Shown: positions 24,567 through 33,587, counted from the first letter of the stretch. The stretch: 64,000 nt of DNA from JAADFF01 sp013153035 (GCA_026184435.1 CP046447.1); one strand, 5' to 3'. Notes: generated from the letters alone by a model not told the origin. Program-made: numbers and translations.

Positions 24567-25697
24567 GTGGATTTTGGTGTGATAGAAACAATAACCGTGA
24601 AAGGGACTCATTATGAGATGGGGCTGCTTCAAGGCGAATATTTTCGCGATGAAATTAGAAAGGCCGCAGATGTGCTTCTTTCTTTACCTTCTTTGAAAGC
24701 TCTAAAACCTAAGTGGATGCCTTCTTCTGTTTTTAAATATGTTTCCGGTAAAAAGGTGTGGAAGCCTTTTGCTAAATATATGAGATATACCCCTGATGTT
24801 TGGATGCGATTTGGGGGATTGGTATCGGGTAGTGGTGTGTCTAAAGAATATGTGGCTTTCCTCCATATGGGAGAGGTGCTTCTTAACCGAGCCACATATG
24901 ATGTACCTGTTGATGCTTGTACAGGTATAGCCCTACTACCATCAATGATGGGTAAAACTGTTGTCATAAAAAACTTTGATTATCCTCCTGAGATACGTCA
25001 GTTTAATCTTCTTAGGAAATCGATACCTAATGATGGTATTCCATCTATTGAACTGACTAAAACTCCAGTTGCCATATCTCATGATGGTATGAATGCCGAA
25101 GGCCTTGTTGTGCTATACAACTATGCTGCTTCTATTCATAGTGCCGAAGATGGTCCCCTATTAGGAGCTCTCGTGCAGCATGTTCTAAATGCAGCACATA
25201 GTGTTGATGAGGCAGTGGAGATTATTATGAGATATCCTAAGGCACCCAGTGCAGGTGTTTTCCTTTTGGCAGATAAGAAAGGGGCACTAGCTATAGAGAT
25301 TTCCCCTAAGAGGAAGATGATAAGAGAGCCTTATGAGAATCTATTCGTACTCAATACCAATCATTATCAAATTCATCAGATGAAAGAGGACCAAATACCG
25401 GAAAATGCCGTATTCCGCAGTGGCCCAATGAGGGGTAGGAGAATATTAGAAAGTTCCTTTGCAAGGTATGAAAGGGCTATGAGGTTGCTGACAAGGGGAG
25501 TTCATGATCTTGATGATGCCTTTGCCATTGCCAGAGATCATGGTGAAGAGGGAATACCTAGTAATAACACTATATGCAGACACGGGGAGCCATCCTCTGC
25601 AACCATAGTGTCTGCCATCTTCATACCAGAAGATGGTGTTGTTTACTATCGTGGTGGTAATCCTTGTGAGGGCCCGTATGGGCGTATAACATTTTAG
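24567..25697 (+). CDS. C45-type Ntn hydrolase (acyl-CoA:6-APA acyltransferase-like)
   Basis: 376 residues from GTG 24567, with GAGGTGATG upstream; GTG 24549 is in frame but precedes the SD. The family is made as a precursor that cuts itself before an internal Cys, which becomes the N-terminal nucleophile. Here that Cys is in VDACTGIALLP at about residue 118, followed by KNFDYPPEIRQFN (the NxDY block) and SHDGMNAEGLVVLYNY. These enzymes hydrolyse or transfer acyl groups on amides; the natural substrate is unknown. No signal peptide is seen, so it is probably cytoplasmic. Divergent from the ATP synthase operon. Confidence 0.82.
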   Translation: MDFGVIETITVKGTHYEMGLLQGEYFRDEIRKAADVLLSLPSLKALKPKWMPSSVFKYVSGKKVWKPFAKYMRYTPDVWMRFGGLVSGSGVSKEYVAFLHMGEVLLNRATYDVPVDACTGIALLPSMMGKTVVIKNFDYPPEIRQFNLLRKSIPNDGIPSIELTKTPVAISHDGMNAEGLVVLYNYAASIHSAEDGPLLGALVQHVLNAAHSVDEAVEIIMRYPKAPSAGVFLLADKKGALAIEISPKRKMIREPYENLFVLNTNHYQIHQMKEDQIPENAVFRSGPMRGRRILESSFARYERAMRLLTRGVHDLDDAFAIARDHGEEGIPSNNTICRHGEPSSATIVSAIFIPEDGVVYYRGGNPCEGPYGRITF

Positions 25698-25733
25698 TGT
25701 AAAACACAATTTTTATAAAGGAGGTGTGCCAGC

Positions 25734-27434
25734 ATGAAAAAAGAGCTGGGCGTAGCACTAATTATTTTAGCCCTTATTGTGGGCTTTGTTGTAGGTATGG
25801 GGTTTGGCAAACCTGTTGCACCTGCTCCTCAGCAGAATCAGACGGCTGAGGTAAAAACTGCTCCTGTAAAGGATATTGCTATTTTACTTATTGGTGATTT
25901 ACACAGTCAGGTATTTCCGTTTGACACCAAGGTAAAAATTACAGTGGGAGATAAAAAGGAGAAAGTGCCTGTAACTGATGGCGGTATTGTTCGTGTAGCA
26001 AGCTTGATAAAGGGCGTCAGGGCGGTCTCAGATGGCACTCTTGTCTTTAATGCAGGTGATCTGTTTGCAGGTCCAATCTTTTCTACCTTTAATGGTGAGC
26101 CAGAGGTTAAAGCTATGAATGAAATAGGATTTGACGCTATGACTATTGGTAACCATGAATTTGATAAAGGTATACAGGTTATGGTTAATGCTCTGAAAAA
26201 TGCTAAATTTCCAATAATTAGTGCAAATTTGAAGACTACAGATGAGCAGCTGAAGAATCTGGTAAAACCATATATTATTAAAGAGGTTAACGGAGTCAAG
26301 TTTGGTATTTTTGGCCTGATTACTCCAGATCTTCCTCGTATTAGTAATGTAGGAAATGCTGTTACAGTTGAAGATCCTATTGCTGTTGCTAAAGAAATGG
26401 TAAAGAAACTTAGAGACGATGAGAAAGTTGATGTTGTTATCGCACTTACTCATGTGGGAACTCCTTTAGATGAGAAGTTAGCTAAGGAGGTTCCAGGCAT
26501 AGATATTATTCTTGGTGGCCATACTCATGATATTGTTTATGAAAAGGTTGGAAATACTATTATTGCTCATGCAGGAGCTAAGGGAAATGTAGTGGGTTAT
26601 TTGAATATCAAGGTTAAGGATGGGAAGGTTGTCGACTCCAAGTGGGCACCTGTGTTTATGGGAGAAGATCCAGAGACAGAGTATGTTCTTTTACCTTACA
26701 AAGAAAAGATGGATGAGATATATTCTGCAACTATAGGCTATACCAAGGTTGATCTCGATGCAAGAAAGGTTACGGTTAGAACCAAAGAATCTAATCTCGG
26801 TGACCTCATTACCGATTCTTGGATGGAGTACTTCCCAGAAGCTGATCTTGCTATCACCAACGGTGGAGGTATAAGAGGAGATAGAATTTATCCTGCCGGT
26901 GTTATTACATACCAAACTTTGCTTTCTATTCATCCATTTGGTAATACTGTAGTTGTTACCAAACTCACTGGTAAAGAATTAAAGGAAGTCTTTGAAATTT
27001 CTGGTAGTGCTCTAAGGGTTAAAGATGATGGTTGTGACGATTCTAATCGTGCACCTACCGGTGGTTTCTTGCAGGTTAGTGGTGTAAAGGTTACATATGA
27101 TCTGTCGAAGGCTCCATTCTGTGCTGAGTACGATGGTAGAACTGTCAAGAAGATTATTAACCCCGGTGAGCGTGTCAAAGAACTTCTGGTTTACAACAAG
27201 AAGACAGGAAAGTATGAACCTGTTCAGGACGATAAGACATATACCGTTCTTATTAACTCTTGGATGGCTGGTGGCGGTGACGGTTATTATATCTTCATGG
27301 ACAAAGATAAATCAGATTCCACACAGACTATTCCAGATGTGCTTATGTATTACATCAAGAAACACTCTCCAATTGCACCAAAGGTTGAAGGCCGTATTAT
27401 AGAGGTTGGTGGGACTCCTCTTTGGAAAGACTAA
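25734..27434 (+). CDS. Exported 5'-nucleotidase/UshA-type metallophosphatase
   Basis: 566 residues, ATG after AAGGAGGTGTGCC. An N-terminal hydrophobic segment (about 5-25) followed by a Pro/Gln-rich linker anchors or exports it. N-terminal dimetal phosphatase: LIGDLHSQVF (DxH), NAGDLFAG, GNHEFDKG, LTHVG, GGHTHD, all ligands present. C-terminal 5'-nucleotidase domain: LGDLITDSW, ITNGGGIRGD and INSWMAGGGDGYY, which bind the nucleoside. It likely releases phosphate and nucleoside from extracellular nucleotides. A second, non-exported homologue is at 45790-47334. Ends at a strong terminator. Confidence 0.93.
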   Translation: MKKELGVALIILALIVGFVVGMGFGKPVAPAPQQNQTAEVKTAPVKDIAILLIGDLHSQVFPFDTKVKITVGDKKEKVPVTDGGIVRVASLIKGVRAVSDGTLVFNAGDLFAGPIFSTFNGEPEVKAMNEIGFDAMTIGNHEFDKGIQVMVNALKNAKFPIISANLKTTDEQLKNLVKPYIIKEVNGVKFGIFGLITPDLPRISNVGNAVTVEDPIAVAKEMVKKLRDDEKVDVVIALTHVGTPLDEKLAKEVPGIDIILGGHTHDIVYEKVGNTIIAHAGAKGNVVGYLNIKVKDGKVVDSKWAPVFMGEDPETEYVLLPYKEKMDEIYSATIGYTKVDLDARKVTVRTKESNLGDLITDSWMEYFPEADLAITNGGGIRGDRIYPAGVITYQTLLSIHPFGNTVVVTKLTGKELKEVFEISGSALRVKDDGCDDSNRAPTGGFLQVSGVKVTYDLSKAPFCAEYDGRTVKKIINPGERVKELLVYNKKTGKYEPVQDDKTYTVLINSWMAGGGDGYYIFMDKDKSDSTQTIPDVLMYYIKKHSPIAPKVEGRIIEVGGTPLWKD

Positions 27435-27450
27435 TTACACTATATGCTTA

Positions 27451-27484
27451 AAAAGGCGGGGAATATTTTCCCCGCCTTTTTTGT
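27451..27484 (+). terminator. Intrinsic terminator after 5'-nucleotidase
   Basis: AAAAGGCGGGGAA - TATT - TTCCCCGCCTTTTTT, a long perfect stem with T tract. Confidence 0.93.
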
Positions 27485-27533
27485 TTTTGGTAAGATATAC
27501 ATATACGATGCACCGTATAGGAGGGTGAGGGTT

Positions 27534-28310
27534 ATGGGATTTATAGCTTTTATGACAGATTGGGGATATACACATTATGTTGCACAGGCTAAAGCTGTTG
27601 TATATAGGGTATATCCCCAAGCAGAGATAATAGATATTACACACAATATTCCACATTTCGATATTAGGGCAGGCATGCATGTACTCTACCGTATACATAA
27701 GGATTTTCCTGATGGTTCCGTGTTTTTGGCCGTGGTTGATCCTGGTGTTGGTACACAGAGGAGGGCTATTTTAGGAAAGTTTGGTAAATACTACTTTGTG
27801 GCACCTGATAATGGCATCATGTCAATGATACTGAGAGATTATCCAGATGCTGAAGTGTATTCTATTGAGAATAGAAAATATTTTTATCTTAAAGAACCCA
27901 CTTATACATTTCACGGTAGAGATATCTTTGCCCCTGCTGCAGCCCATATACTGGCTGGGGTGCCTCTTGATGAATTTGGTCCTAAAGTGGATGATCCTGT
28001 AATGCTTGATGTTTTCAAACCCAAGTGGGATGGTAGACATCTGAAAGTCGAAGTGGCATATGTTGATGATTTTGGAAATGTTCAGCTGTACCTCAAAGAT
28101 TTACCATGGGATGAGAAGCAATATCCACAGGTATGGGTTAGGGGTTTTAGGGCAAAACTGGTAAAAGCCTATGGTGATGTGCCCGCTGGTACTATGATTT
28201 TCCATAGAGAGAGTAGTGGATTCTGGGAACTTGCTGTTAGTGGTGGTAATGCTGGTGAGGCACTGAGGGTGAAATCTGGAGATATTATTGAGATTATTCC
28301 TGTTGATTAA
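27534..28310 (+). CDS. SAM hydroxide adenosyltransferase (DUF62 family)
   Basis: 258 residues from ATG 27534, with GGAGGGTGAGGG upstream; the frame is open to 27444 but that part lies in the terminator. Members of this family hydrolyse S-adenosylmethionine to adenosine and methionine, and are related to fluorinases/chlorinases. Motifs: FMTDWGYTHYVAQAKAVVY with the key Asp, ITHNIPHFD, AVVDPGVGT, VAPDNGIMS, FHGRDIFAPAAAHIL and YVDDFGNVQL. Length (about 260) is typical of the hydrolase rather than the halogenase with its extra loop. Single gene between two terminators. Confidence 0.92.
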   Translation: MGFIAFMTDWGYTHYVAQAKAVVYRVYPQAEIIDITHNIPHFDIRAGMHVLYRIHKDFPDGSVFLAVVDPGVGTQRRAILGKFGKYYFVAPDNGIMSMILRDYPDAEVYSIENRKYFYLKEPTYTFHGRDIFAPAAAHILAGVPLDEFGPKVDDPVMLDVFKPKWDGRHLKVEVAYVDDFGNVQLYLKDLPWDEKQYPQVWVRGFRAKLVKAYGDVPAGTMIFHRESSGFWELAVSGGNAGEALRVKSGDIIEIIPVD

Positions 28311-28337
28311 TCTTATGAAAACTTGGAGGAGGGAGCC

Positions 28338-28357
28338 GGGCGGGCATATGCCCGCCC
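28338..28357. terminator. Hairpin between convergent SAM hydrolase and wtpA
   Basis: GGGCGGGCATATGCCCGCCC is a perfect palindrome. The downstream T tract is interrupted on the plus strand (TTCTCTATTTT), so a bidirectional terminator is likely but not certain. Confidence 0.7.
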
Positions 28358-28361
28358 TTCT

Positions 28362-29405
28362 CTATTTTGATGCGGGGATTACTATATCTTTCAGATATTC
28401 AGGAATATTAGTGATATCGCCTATGTACTGAGGTGGGTTAATGGCAGGTTGTCCATTCTGCTCAAGGATGTCAAGTCCTTTTGTTAGAATAAAATGCAAG
28501 AATTTTTCAGCAAGTTCTTTATGAGATGCGTTGTTTAATAGAGTTATACCGTATACAATAGGTTTGCCATATACAATGTATTTGCTTCCATCGGGTTTCG
28601 TTAGAGTTATACTTGCTGTTTTATAGAAGTCTGCATATTTTATAGATGATAGATTAATCTGCTCGGGCAGGGTGATGTATTTGAAGTGATGCTGTCTGGC
28701 CACAGACTCATATATCCAGAAATAGTCAATATTGCCTGTTTCTAGGTCGGCAACAAGATCTACTTCTTTTGGTCGGATTACTGTACCAGGGTGTTCTTCC
28801 AGAGTTTTGTATAGCCCAGGTTTTTTATAGTATTTTTCTGCAAGTTGCATAACCAGTACGCTTCTATATCCACATGGGTCAAGTTCTGGATCTGAGCGAC
28901 CCATTCTAACATCTGATCGTGATAATATTTCATACCAGTTATTTCCATTAATTTCATTAGAATACTTGCTGTTGTCTGTATACGCTATTACAATGGCATT
29001 TTTGGCGAACAAGATGTTGAAATTGGCAAGCTTGTTGGGAATGATAAGATTGTTTATAAGAGAGTAGTCGGCAGAGGCATATATGTCAGGGACAGGTTGT
29101 CCCTGCTGACTTAGGGTAATAATCTTCTGGGCGAGTCCCTTGCTACCACCGGCAGAAAGTTTCACTGTTACACCGGGATATTCCTTTTGAAATGCATCGG
29201 CTATTGCCTTGAATGGAACTGACAGAGAACCTGCATGGAAGACTGTAATTTCTCCTGTTAGTTTATCATTGCTGTTTGTTGTTGTGCTACTCTGAGTGTT
29301 TGCAGCAGTGCCATTTTGTGTTGTGGAGGCTCCACATGACACAAAGGATAATGTAAGAGTAAACATAATAGCAAACACGAAGATTGCTTGCAAGAACTTT
29401 TTCAT
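28362..29405 (-). CDS. wtpA: Tungstate/molybdate ABC substrate-binding lipoprotein
   Basis: 347 residues. Signal MKKFLQAIFVFAIMFTLTLS followed by lipobox FVSC, then a Ser/Thr/Asn linker and a ModA/WtpA-type binding domain: ITVFHAGSLSVPFKAI at the start, GQPVPDIYASADYSLI, and GRSDPELDPCGYRSVLVMQ, which is very typical of the WtpA branch (hexacoordinate tungstate/molybdate). ATG follows GAAGGAGGGTTAGTT. It is the third gene of wtpB-wtpC-wtpA, downstream of a structured leader. W and Mo would feed pterin cofactors. Confidence 0.9.
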   Translation of the reverse strand: MKKFLQAIFVFAIMFTLTLSFVSCGASTTQNGTAANTQSSTTTNSNDKLTGEITVFHAGSLSVPFKAIADAFQKEYPGVTVKLSAGGSKGLAQKIITLSQQGQPVPDIYASADYSLINNLIIPNKLANFNILFAKNAIVIAYTDNSKYSNEINGNNWYEILSRSDVRMGRSDPELDPCGYRSVLVMQLAEKYYKKPGLYKTLEEHPGTVIRPKEVDLVADLETGNIDYFWIYESVARQHHFKYITLPEQINLSSIKYADFYKTASITLTKPDGSKYIVYGKPIVYGITLLNNASHKELAEKFLHFILTKGLDILEQNGQPAINPPQYIGDITNIPEYLKDIVIPASK

Positions 29406-29407
29406 AA

Positions 29408-30382
29408 CTAACCCTCCTTCAATAGATATATGTTTTCAGGTGATATTGAGAGGGAAATGTTCCCCCCTTTTTTAACATCTTCTTGGTTAGACGTTTGCCA
29501 TATGAGGGTAATGTTACCGGTTTTGATAAGCACTTCCATATGGTGAGGATATTTGACGATTTCTATTATTTGGCCTTTAATTAAACCTGTTTCATCTTTT
29601 TTAATATCACCGGGATATATGCCTACATGGGTATAGTCTGATGTATTGACTAAAGGATAAATATGATTCCATATTTCTATAGGAAAAATATTTTTAATAC
29701 CTATCATTTGGGCAAACCATATATCTTCTGGATTTTTCCAGACATTTTCTTTGATATCGTATTTCACGAGTTTACCATTTTTTATAATGGCGATGTAATC
29801 GGCTAATGTATATGCCTCTTCTGGCGAATGGGTTATAAGTATTGTTGAAAGATGGAATGTATCTTGAATGTGCTTTATGGTAGCTATAACCTGTTCTTTG
29901 GTAACCATATCAATGGCACTGAGAGGTTCATCAAGCATGAGTATCTTAGGCTTTGTCACCAAAGCCCTTGCCAATGCAACCCTCTGCTTTTCTCCACCAC
30001 TGAGCTCGTGAATGCGCCTATCAAGTAGGTGTTCTATGCCTAAATTTCGTGCCACATCGTGTATAGACATGCCTTTTTCTTTTCGCCATCTGAGAGGATA
30101 TACAATATTACCTTTTACCGTGTAGTGGGGAAATAGGCTAAGATGTTGATATAGCATGGATATATTACGTTTGTGGGGTGGCAGAGAGGAAATGTCTTTT
30201 CCATCCAGTAATATTTCCCCCTCTTTATGTTTTCTGACTCCGGCTATTATCTCCATTAAGGATGTTTTACCGGCTCCAGTAGGCCCTATGATAGCAAGAT
30301 GCTTACCCTCTGCCAGAGAGAATGATATCTCTTTTAAGGAGAAATTGCCAAATGTGGCTGATATATTCCTGACCTCAAGCAT
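29408..30382 (-). CDS. wtpC: Tungstate/molybdate ABC transporter ATPase
   Basis: 324 residues from ATG 30382; GTG 30391 is in frame but GGGGTGG before the ATG fits better. Complete ABC motifs: GPTGAGKTSLMEI (Walker A), LSGGEKQRVALARAL (signature), PKILMLDEPLSAID (Walker B with catalytic Glu) and ITHSPEEA (H-loop). The C-terminal domain of about 80 residues resembles a TOBE/MOP-like regulatory domain (IIEIVKYPHHMEVLIKTG). It overlaps wtpB by 8 bases, and wtpA follows after 2 bases. Confidence 0.92.
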   Translation of the reverse strand: MLEVRNISATFGNFSLKEISFSLAEGKHLAIIGPTGAGKTSLMEIIAGVRKHKEGEILLDGKDISSLPPHKRNISMLYQHLSLFPHYTVKGNIVYPLRWRKEKGMSIHDVARNLGIEHLLDRRIHELSGGEKQRVALARALVTKPKILMLDEPLSAIDMVTKEQVIATIKHIQDTFHLSTILITHSPEEAYTLADYIAIIKNGKLVKYDIKENVWKNPEDIWFAQMIGIKNIFPIEIWNHIYPLVNTSDYTHVGIYPGDIKKDETGLIKGQIIEIVKYPHHMEVLIKTGNITLIWQTSNQEDVKKGGNISLSISPENIYLLKEG

Positions 30383-31127
30383 CCTTACCACCCCACAGCC
30401 TGATGGTTATGAATATAACGGCTGACATGGTCATTGTGATAACAGCAACGGGTATAGATTTTTTTAATCCAAAGTTGTTAAATAGCTCATATACCATAAC
30501 TGGAGCTGTTTTAGGATAGTATGAAACCATTACAACAGCCCCAAATTCGCTAACGGCTCGAGCCCATGTCTGAATTGCCCCTGTGATCAGTCCGCGAAGG
30601 CCTAAGGGTAAAGTTATTGTCCAAAATGCCATTAGGGGAGAAGCCCCCATACTCATGGCTGCCTTTTCAAGACCATGTGGAACACTTTTAAATGCGTCAT
30701 ATGCTGCATTGATAAAGTATGGCACACTAACTATCCACATAGCTAACACCACACCTAGCATTGTTCCAGTAATGTAGAAACCATGGTCTGCAAAGAATTT
30801 TCCAATAGGGGAGTATTTAGGAGAGAAAGTTAGCAGTATAACTACGCCTCCTACTGAGTGTGGCACCATGGCCGGTATGTTCAGTAATGTTAGCCATAAT
30901 TTGCGAGGTTTTAGTACGTCTCTTGCTAGTGCATAACCTAATGGAATGGCAAATATTGCAGCGAACAAAGTGGCATATGTTGCTCCTAAAAAGCTATTTT
31001 TTAGGGCATCCAGTACATCTGGGTTTGTTAGAGCATGCCATAGTTCAGAGGGGGTTGTATATATGGAAAGGCCCAGAAATGGTAAAAGGATAATAAAGGC
31101 GAGTAGGGTGGCGAAAAATCTGAGCAC
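30375..31127 (-). CDS. wtpB: Tungstate/molybdate ABC permease
   Basis: 250 residues from GTG 31127, which lies 7 bases after AAGGAGGGGG; the longer frame upstream to 31241 passes through the structured leader and has no SD. Five to six membrane helices; the EAA loop is FKSVPHGLEKAAMSMGASPL followed by WTITLPLGLRGLI. The sequence RAVSEFGAVVMVSYYP is typical of ModB/WtpB permeases. First gene of the wtpBCA operon. Confidence 0.9.
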   Translation of the reverse strand: MLRFFATLLAFIILLPFLGLSIYTTPSELWHALTNPDVLDALKNSFLGATYATLFAAIFAIPLGYALARDVLKPRKLWLTLLNIPAMVPHSVGGVVILLTFSPKYSPIGKFFADHGFYITGTMLGVVLAMWIVSVPYFINAAYDAFKSVPHGLEKAAMSMGASPLMAFWTITLPLGLRGLITGAIQTWARAVSEFGAVVMVSYYPKTAPVMVYELFNNFGLKKSIPVAVITMTMSAVIFITIRLWGGKDA

Positions 31128-31132
31128 AACTG

Positions 31133-31290
31133 TCCCCCTCCTTTCGATACATATAATCCCCGGGGGCCAGTGTGTAAAGGAATTTGATACCCCTTTGCAC
31201 ACTGGCAGGCATGCAGGTTTCCCCACATACCCTAACGGCACGGTAGCCTTAGGCGGCTGCCCTTAGGCCTACCGGCTCGGGGTTGTATGT
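31133..31290 (-). ncRNA. Structured 5' leader of wtpBCA, candidate Moco/Tuco-type riboswitch
   Basis: The minus-strand RNA starts near ACCCCGAGCCGGUAGGCC. It contains a stem 31261-31273 with 31242-31253 (GGUAG/CUACC plus CCU/AGG blocks), a GGGGAAACC hairpin giving a GAAA loop, two CCUAAGG strands, and a 15-bp stem 31192-31206 with 31166-31180. The 5' CCCC (about 31280) can pair with GGGG at about 31158. The GAGCCGG...GGCC start, a GNRA loop and placement before a W/Mo importer resemble the Moco RNA motif from memory. A C-run at about 31160-31165 can pair with the SD GGGGG, suggesting translational control. Family membership is unverified. Confidence 0.6.
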
Positions 31291-31296
31291 ATTATA
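31291..31296 (-). promoter_or_regulatory. Candidate -10 for wtpBCA
   Basis: TATAAT on the minus strand, in the context TTTGATATAATACATACA, ending about 6-7 bases before the structured leader. There is no good -35 at 17 bases. Confidence 0.5.
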
Positions 31297-31328
31297 TCAA
31301 ATCTGCCTTATTTAGGGTTAAGGTTATA

Positions 31329-32378
31329 ATGAAGATGGTGATGTCTGTGTGGTTGTGGAATAAATATATTTATCAGGGATATGTTAGGAAGTTGAAAGAT
31401 GGTATGCTATTTGATCCTTGGGTGGTCCATCTGGGTTCTTTATATATGTTTTTTTCCGGAGACGAAGAAGATGCTATATCTACTGTTAGGGTGGCTCTAA
31501 GTTTTCAAGCCACACCACTTCTTGTGCGCACGCTTGGGTTTTTAGAAGGGATGTATAGAGGAATTGAAGGGGTTTATGATGTGTACAGGCGGTATTTCCG
31601 TAAGATCTTTACAGAAGGACAGGATGTTTCTTATTATCAGTGGGATATTTTGTTGGCAGGTGATCTGGCTTTTTATATGGGACACGATGAAAGAGGATGG
31701 TTTTACTACAAAAAATTCCCACAACCTCATTCAGAATATATGCTTCGTCGAAAAGCCCGTTTATTTTTTGAGACTTCGCCTAATGATAGTAAGACATTGT
31801 ATGAAATGCTTGTAAAAGAGAAAAAGAAACTGAGTTTAGGAGACATGCTTCGCTATGCTTATCTTCTTGGTCCTATTGATGGAAGAGCGTTTTTAAACAA
31901 GATTGGACAGCAAGAGCAAATAGAGATTTTACTGTCGCTTCCCGATAAGGATTTTGACTATATTATCGAATACCTTAAGAACTTGGAAGAGGCCCCGGTT
32001 TTTGAAGGTACTCTTACTGCTCGTAAATGGCGTTCGGAATATATTGCCTTGTCTGTTGAGGTTCTTGCACATCTCCTTGGCGGTGTTTACATGCCATGGT
32101 CGGACATGATTCTTCGCAGGCATGGTTTTCTCAAAGATAAATTAAAGATTCCATATTACTTATGGGATAGTGGCTATGCGTATGAATATCATTATGCTTA
32201 CCTACCTCCGTGGTGGAGAATGGGAGTTGAATATTTAGAATATATATGGGGAGTGAGAATTCTCGTTTTGTCTCGTTCCTCTGCTGGCAAGAGACGTTGT
32301 ATATGGGGAAGCCGTCATATATGTGCAAATATTGTCGATAGATATGATCGTTTGGCAAAGCCTATAGTAGAGGTGTGA
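31329..32378 (+). CDS. Hypothetical protein, 349 aa, helical
   Basis: The frame is open from 31287, but ATG 31329 (or ATG 31341) is more likely because the earlier part overlaps the wtp promoter; no strong SD is seen. No family recognised. The first 200 residues read as alternating amphipathic helices with TPR-like spacing (FDPWVVHLGSLYMFFSGDEE, DAISTVRVALSFQATPLLVR). The C-terminal part is rich in Tyr/Trp (YAYEYHYAYLPPWWRMG). No signal peptide or membrane helix is clear. Stop overlaps the region just before the GNAT gene, so they may be co-transcribed. Confidence 0.6.
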   Translation: MKMVMSVWLWNKYIYQGYVRKLKDGMLFDPWVVHLGSLYMFFSGDEEDAISTVRVALSFQATPLLVRTLGFLEGMYRGIEGVYDVYRRYFRKIFTEGQDVSYYQWDILLAGDLAFYMGHDERGWFYYKKFPQPHSEYMLRRKARLFFETSPNDSKTLYEMLVKEKKKLSLGDMLRYAYLLGPIDGRAFLNKIGQQEQIEILLSLPDKDFDYIIEYLKNLEEAPVFEGTLTARKWRSEYIALSVEVLAHLLGGVYMPWSDMILRRHGFLKDKLKIPYYLWDSGYAYEYHYAYLPPWWRMGVEYLEYIWGVRILVLSRSSAGKRRCIWGSRHICANIVDRYDRLAKPIVEV

Positions 32379-32386
32379 TAAGAAAA

Positions 32387-32887
32387 ATGGCAACCGTTGT
32401 GATAAAAAAAGTAGAAGGGGAGAATGAATTTCAACATATCATTCCAAGGCTAACGGAGATACTTTTTTCTGCGTATCAGGAGTTTCCTGAGTATGGTGTT
32501 GAAAATGAGGCGGAAGCAGAACGTTACCTATGGTGGCTTTATAGAGCTGATCCTGATGGTATGTTTCTTGCTTATGTTGAGGATGAAATAGCAGGTTTTA
32601 TTGCTTCTCACAGTCAATGGTGGGATAAATATATTGGTGTATTTGTGGGAGAGATTCACGAAATATCTGTTGATAGTGCTTTTCATGGAATGGGGATAGG
32701 TAGCCGCCTTATGAAAGTGGCGGAGGATTATTTTGTGGAGAATAAAAGAACGGTTGCAGGTTTATGGGTAGGTGTGAAAAATGATACTGCTATTAGATTT
32801 TATGAAAAGCGGGGGTATGTAAGGGCAGAAGTTAGAGGTCCTTGGCTGAGAATGAGAAAATATCTTGGAGGGGTTACTGGTGGCTAG
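32387..32887 (+). CDS. GNAT family N-acetyltransferase
   Basis: 166 residues from ATG 32387 (SD AGAGGTG is 13 bases away; GTG 32375 is an alternative). GNAT core: FLAYVEDEIAGFIASHSQ strands, EIHEISVDSAFHGMGIGSRLMKVAEDYF with HGMGIG as the acetyl-CoA loop, and LWVGVKNDTAIRFYEKRGYVR as the C-terminal signature. The acceptor substrate is unknown (protein N terminus, amine or antibiotic are all possible). It overlaps the start of the winged-helix regulator by 8 bases. Confidence 0.87.
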   Translation: MATVVIKKVEGENEFQHIIPRLTEILFSAYQEFPEYGVENEAEAERYLWWLYRADPDGMFLAYVEDEIAGFIASHSQWWDKYIGVFVGEIHEISVDSAFHGMGIGSRLMKVAEDYFVENKRTVAGLWVGVKNDTAIRFYEKRGYVRAEVRGPWLRMRKYLGGVTGG

Positions 32888-33587
32888 AGATGTCATTGGT
32901 GAATCTGTTAAACGGTATATTCAAGCATTTGATGGTGTTGGAGAGACACTTACTGTAAGAGAAATAGCACAAAGAATCAATGTTTCTGAATGGGCTGTTT
33001 ATAGGGCTTTAAAAGTTCTTGTTGAGAAAGGATATGTTAGGGAATCTCAGATGTATAAGAGTGGTAAAAGGGGAAGGCCTATTAAGACTTATACACTTAC
33101 GGAAAAGGGCCATAGATTGAGAAAAGCGCTTGGTGGAGCAGTAGACGTTGCGGAAATTAGAGTTATGTTGCAACCAGCTTTTAGATTCTTGGATGACAGA
33201 AATCTTGTAAGATCTATAGCTGTTTTAGAGAGATTTCTTAATGATAGACGCAAGAATATAGTGGAGCGAAAGATTGCTCTATGTATGTGGGTTATATATC
33301 TTATTCAGTTTTCCAAGGATATGCTAATGATGCCGGATATATCAGATCTGAGGGATGATATTATTTTCAATGTTCTATTGTCTGAAGATGTACCCTCTAT
33401 AGTAAAGGCTCGTTCTTTCCTCGGTTTAGTATGGCTGGTAATGCCGTACATTGGTAGTGTCAGGAAATTGGTAAGAATACCGGCAGAGATACAGATGTCA
33501 GATGATGAAATACTGGGATATGTTTATGTCAACTGGGGTAAGTTTGAAGAATTTGTATTTTCAATATATAAAGAGAGAAAAGGGTAA
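32880..33587 (+). CDS. Winged-helix DNA-binding protein
   Basis: 235 residues from GTG 32880, six bases after GGAGGGG, overlapping the GNAT stop. Residues about 20-85 form a winged helix: LTVREIAQRINVSEWAVYRA (helix-turn-helix), LKVLVEKGYVRE, then a basic wing SGKRGRPIKTYTLTEKG. The remaining 150 residues are helical and unknown, with a hydrophobic block (IALCMWVIYLIQF) that may be a dimer interface. A local transcription regulator is likely; possible targets are the GNAT gene or its own transcript. Confidence 0.78.
   Translation: MARDVIGESVKRYIQAFDGVGETLTVREIAQRINVSEWAVYRALKVLVEKGYVRESQMYKSGKRGRPIKTYTLTEKGHRLRKALGGAVDVAEIRVMLQPAFRFLDDRNLVRSIAVLERFLNDRRKNIVERKIALCMWVIYLIQFSKDMLMMPDISDLRDDIIFNVLLSEDVPSIVKARSFLGLVWLVMPYIGSVRKLVRIPAEIQMSDDEILGYVYVNWGKFEEFVFSIYKERKG

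Noticed and set aside
31147..31292. ATACATA...TATGTAT as an outer P1 stem of the wtp leader RNA
   Set aside because: The 5' arm overlaps the TATAAT -10 box, so much of it would not be transcribed. Only the CCCC/GGGG part is kept.
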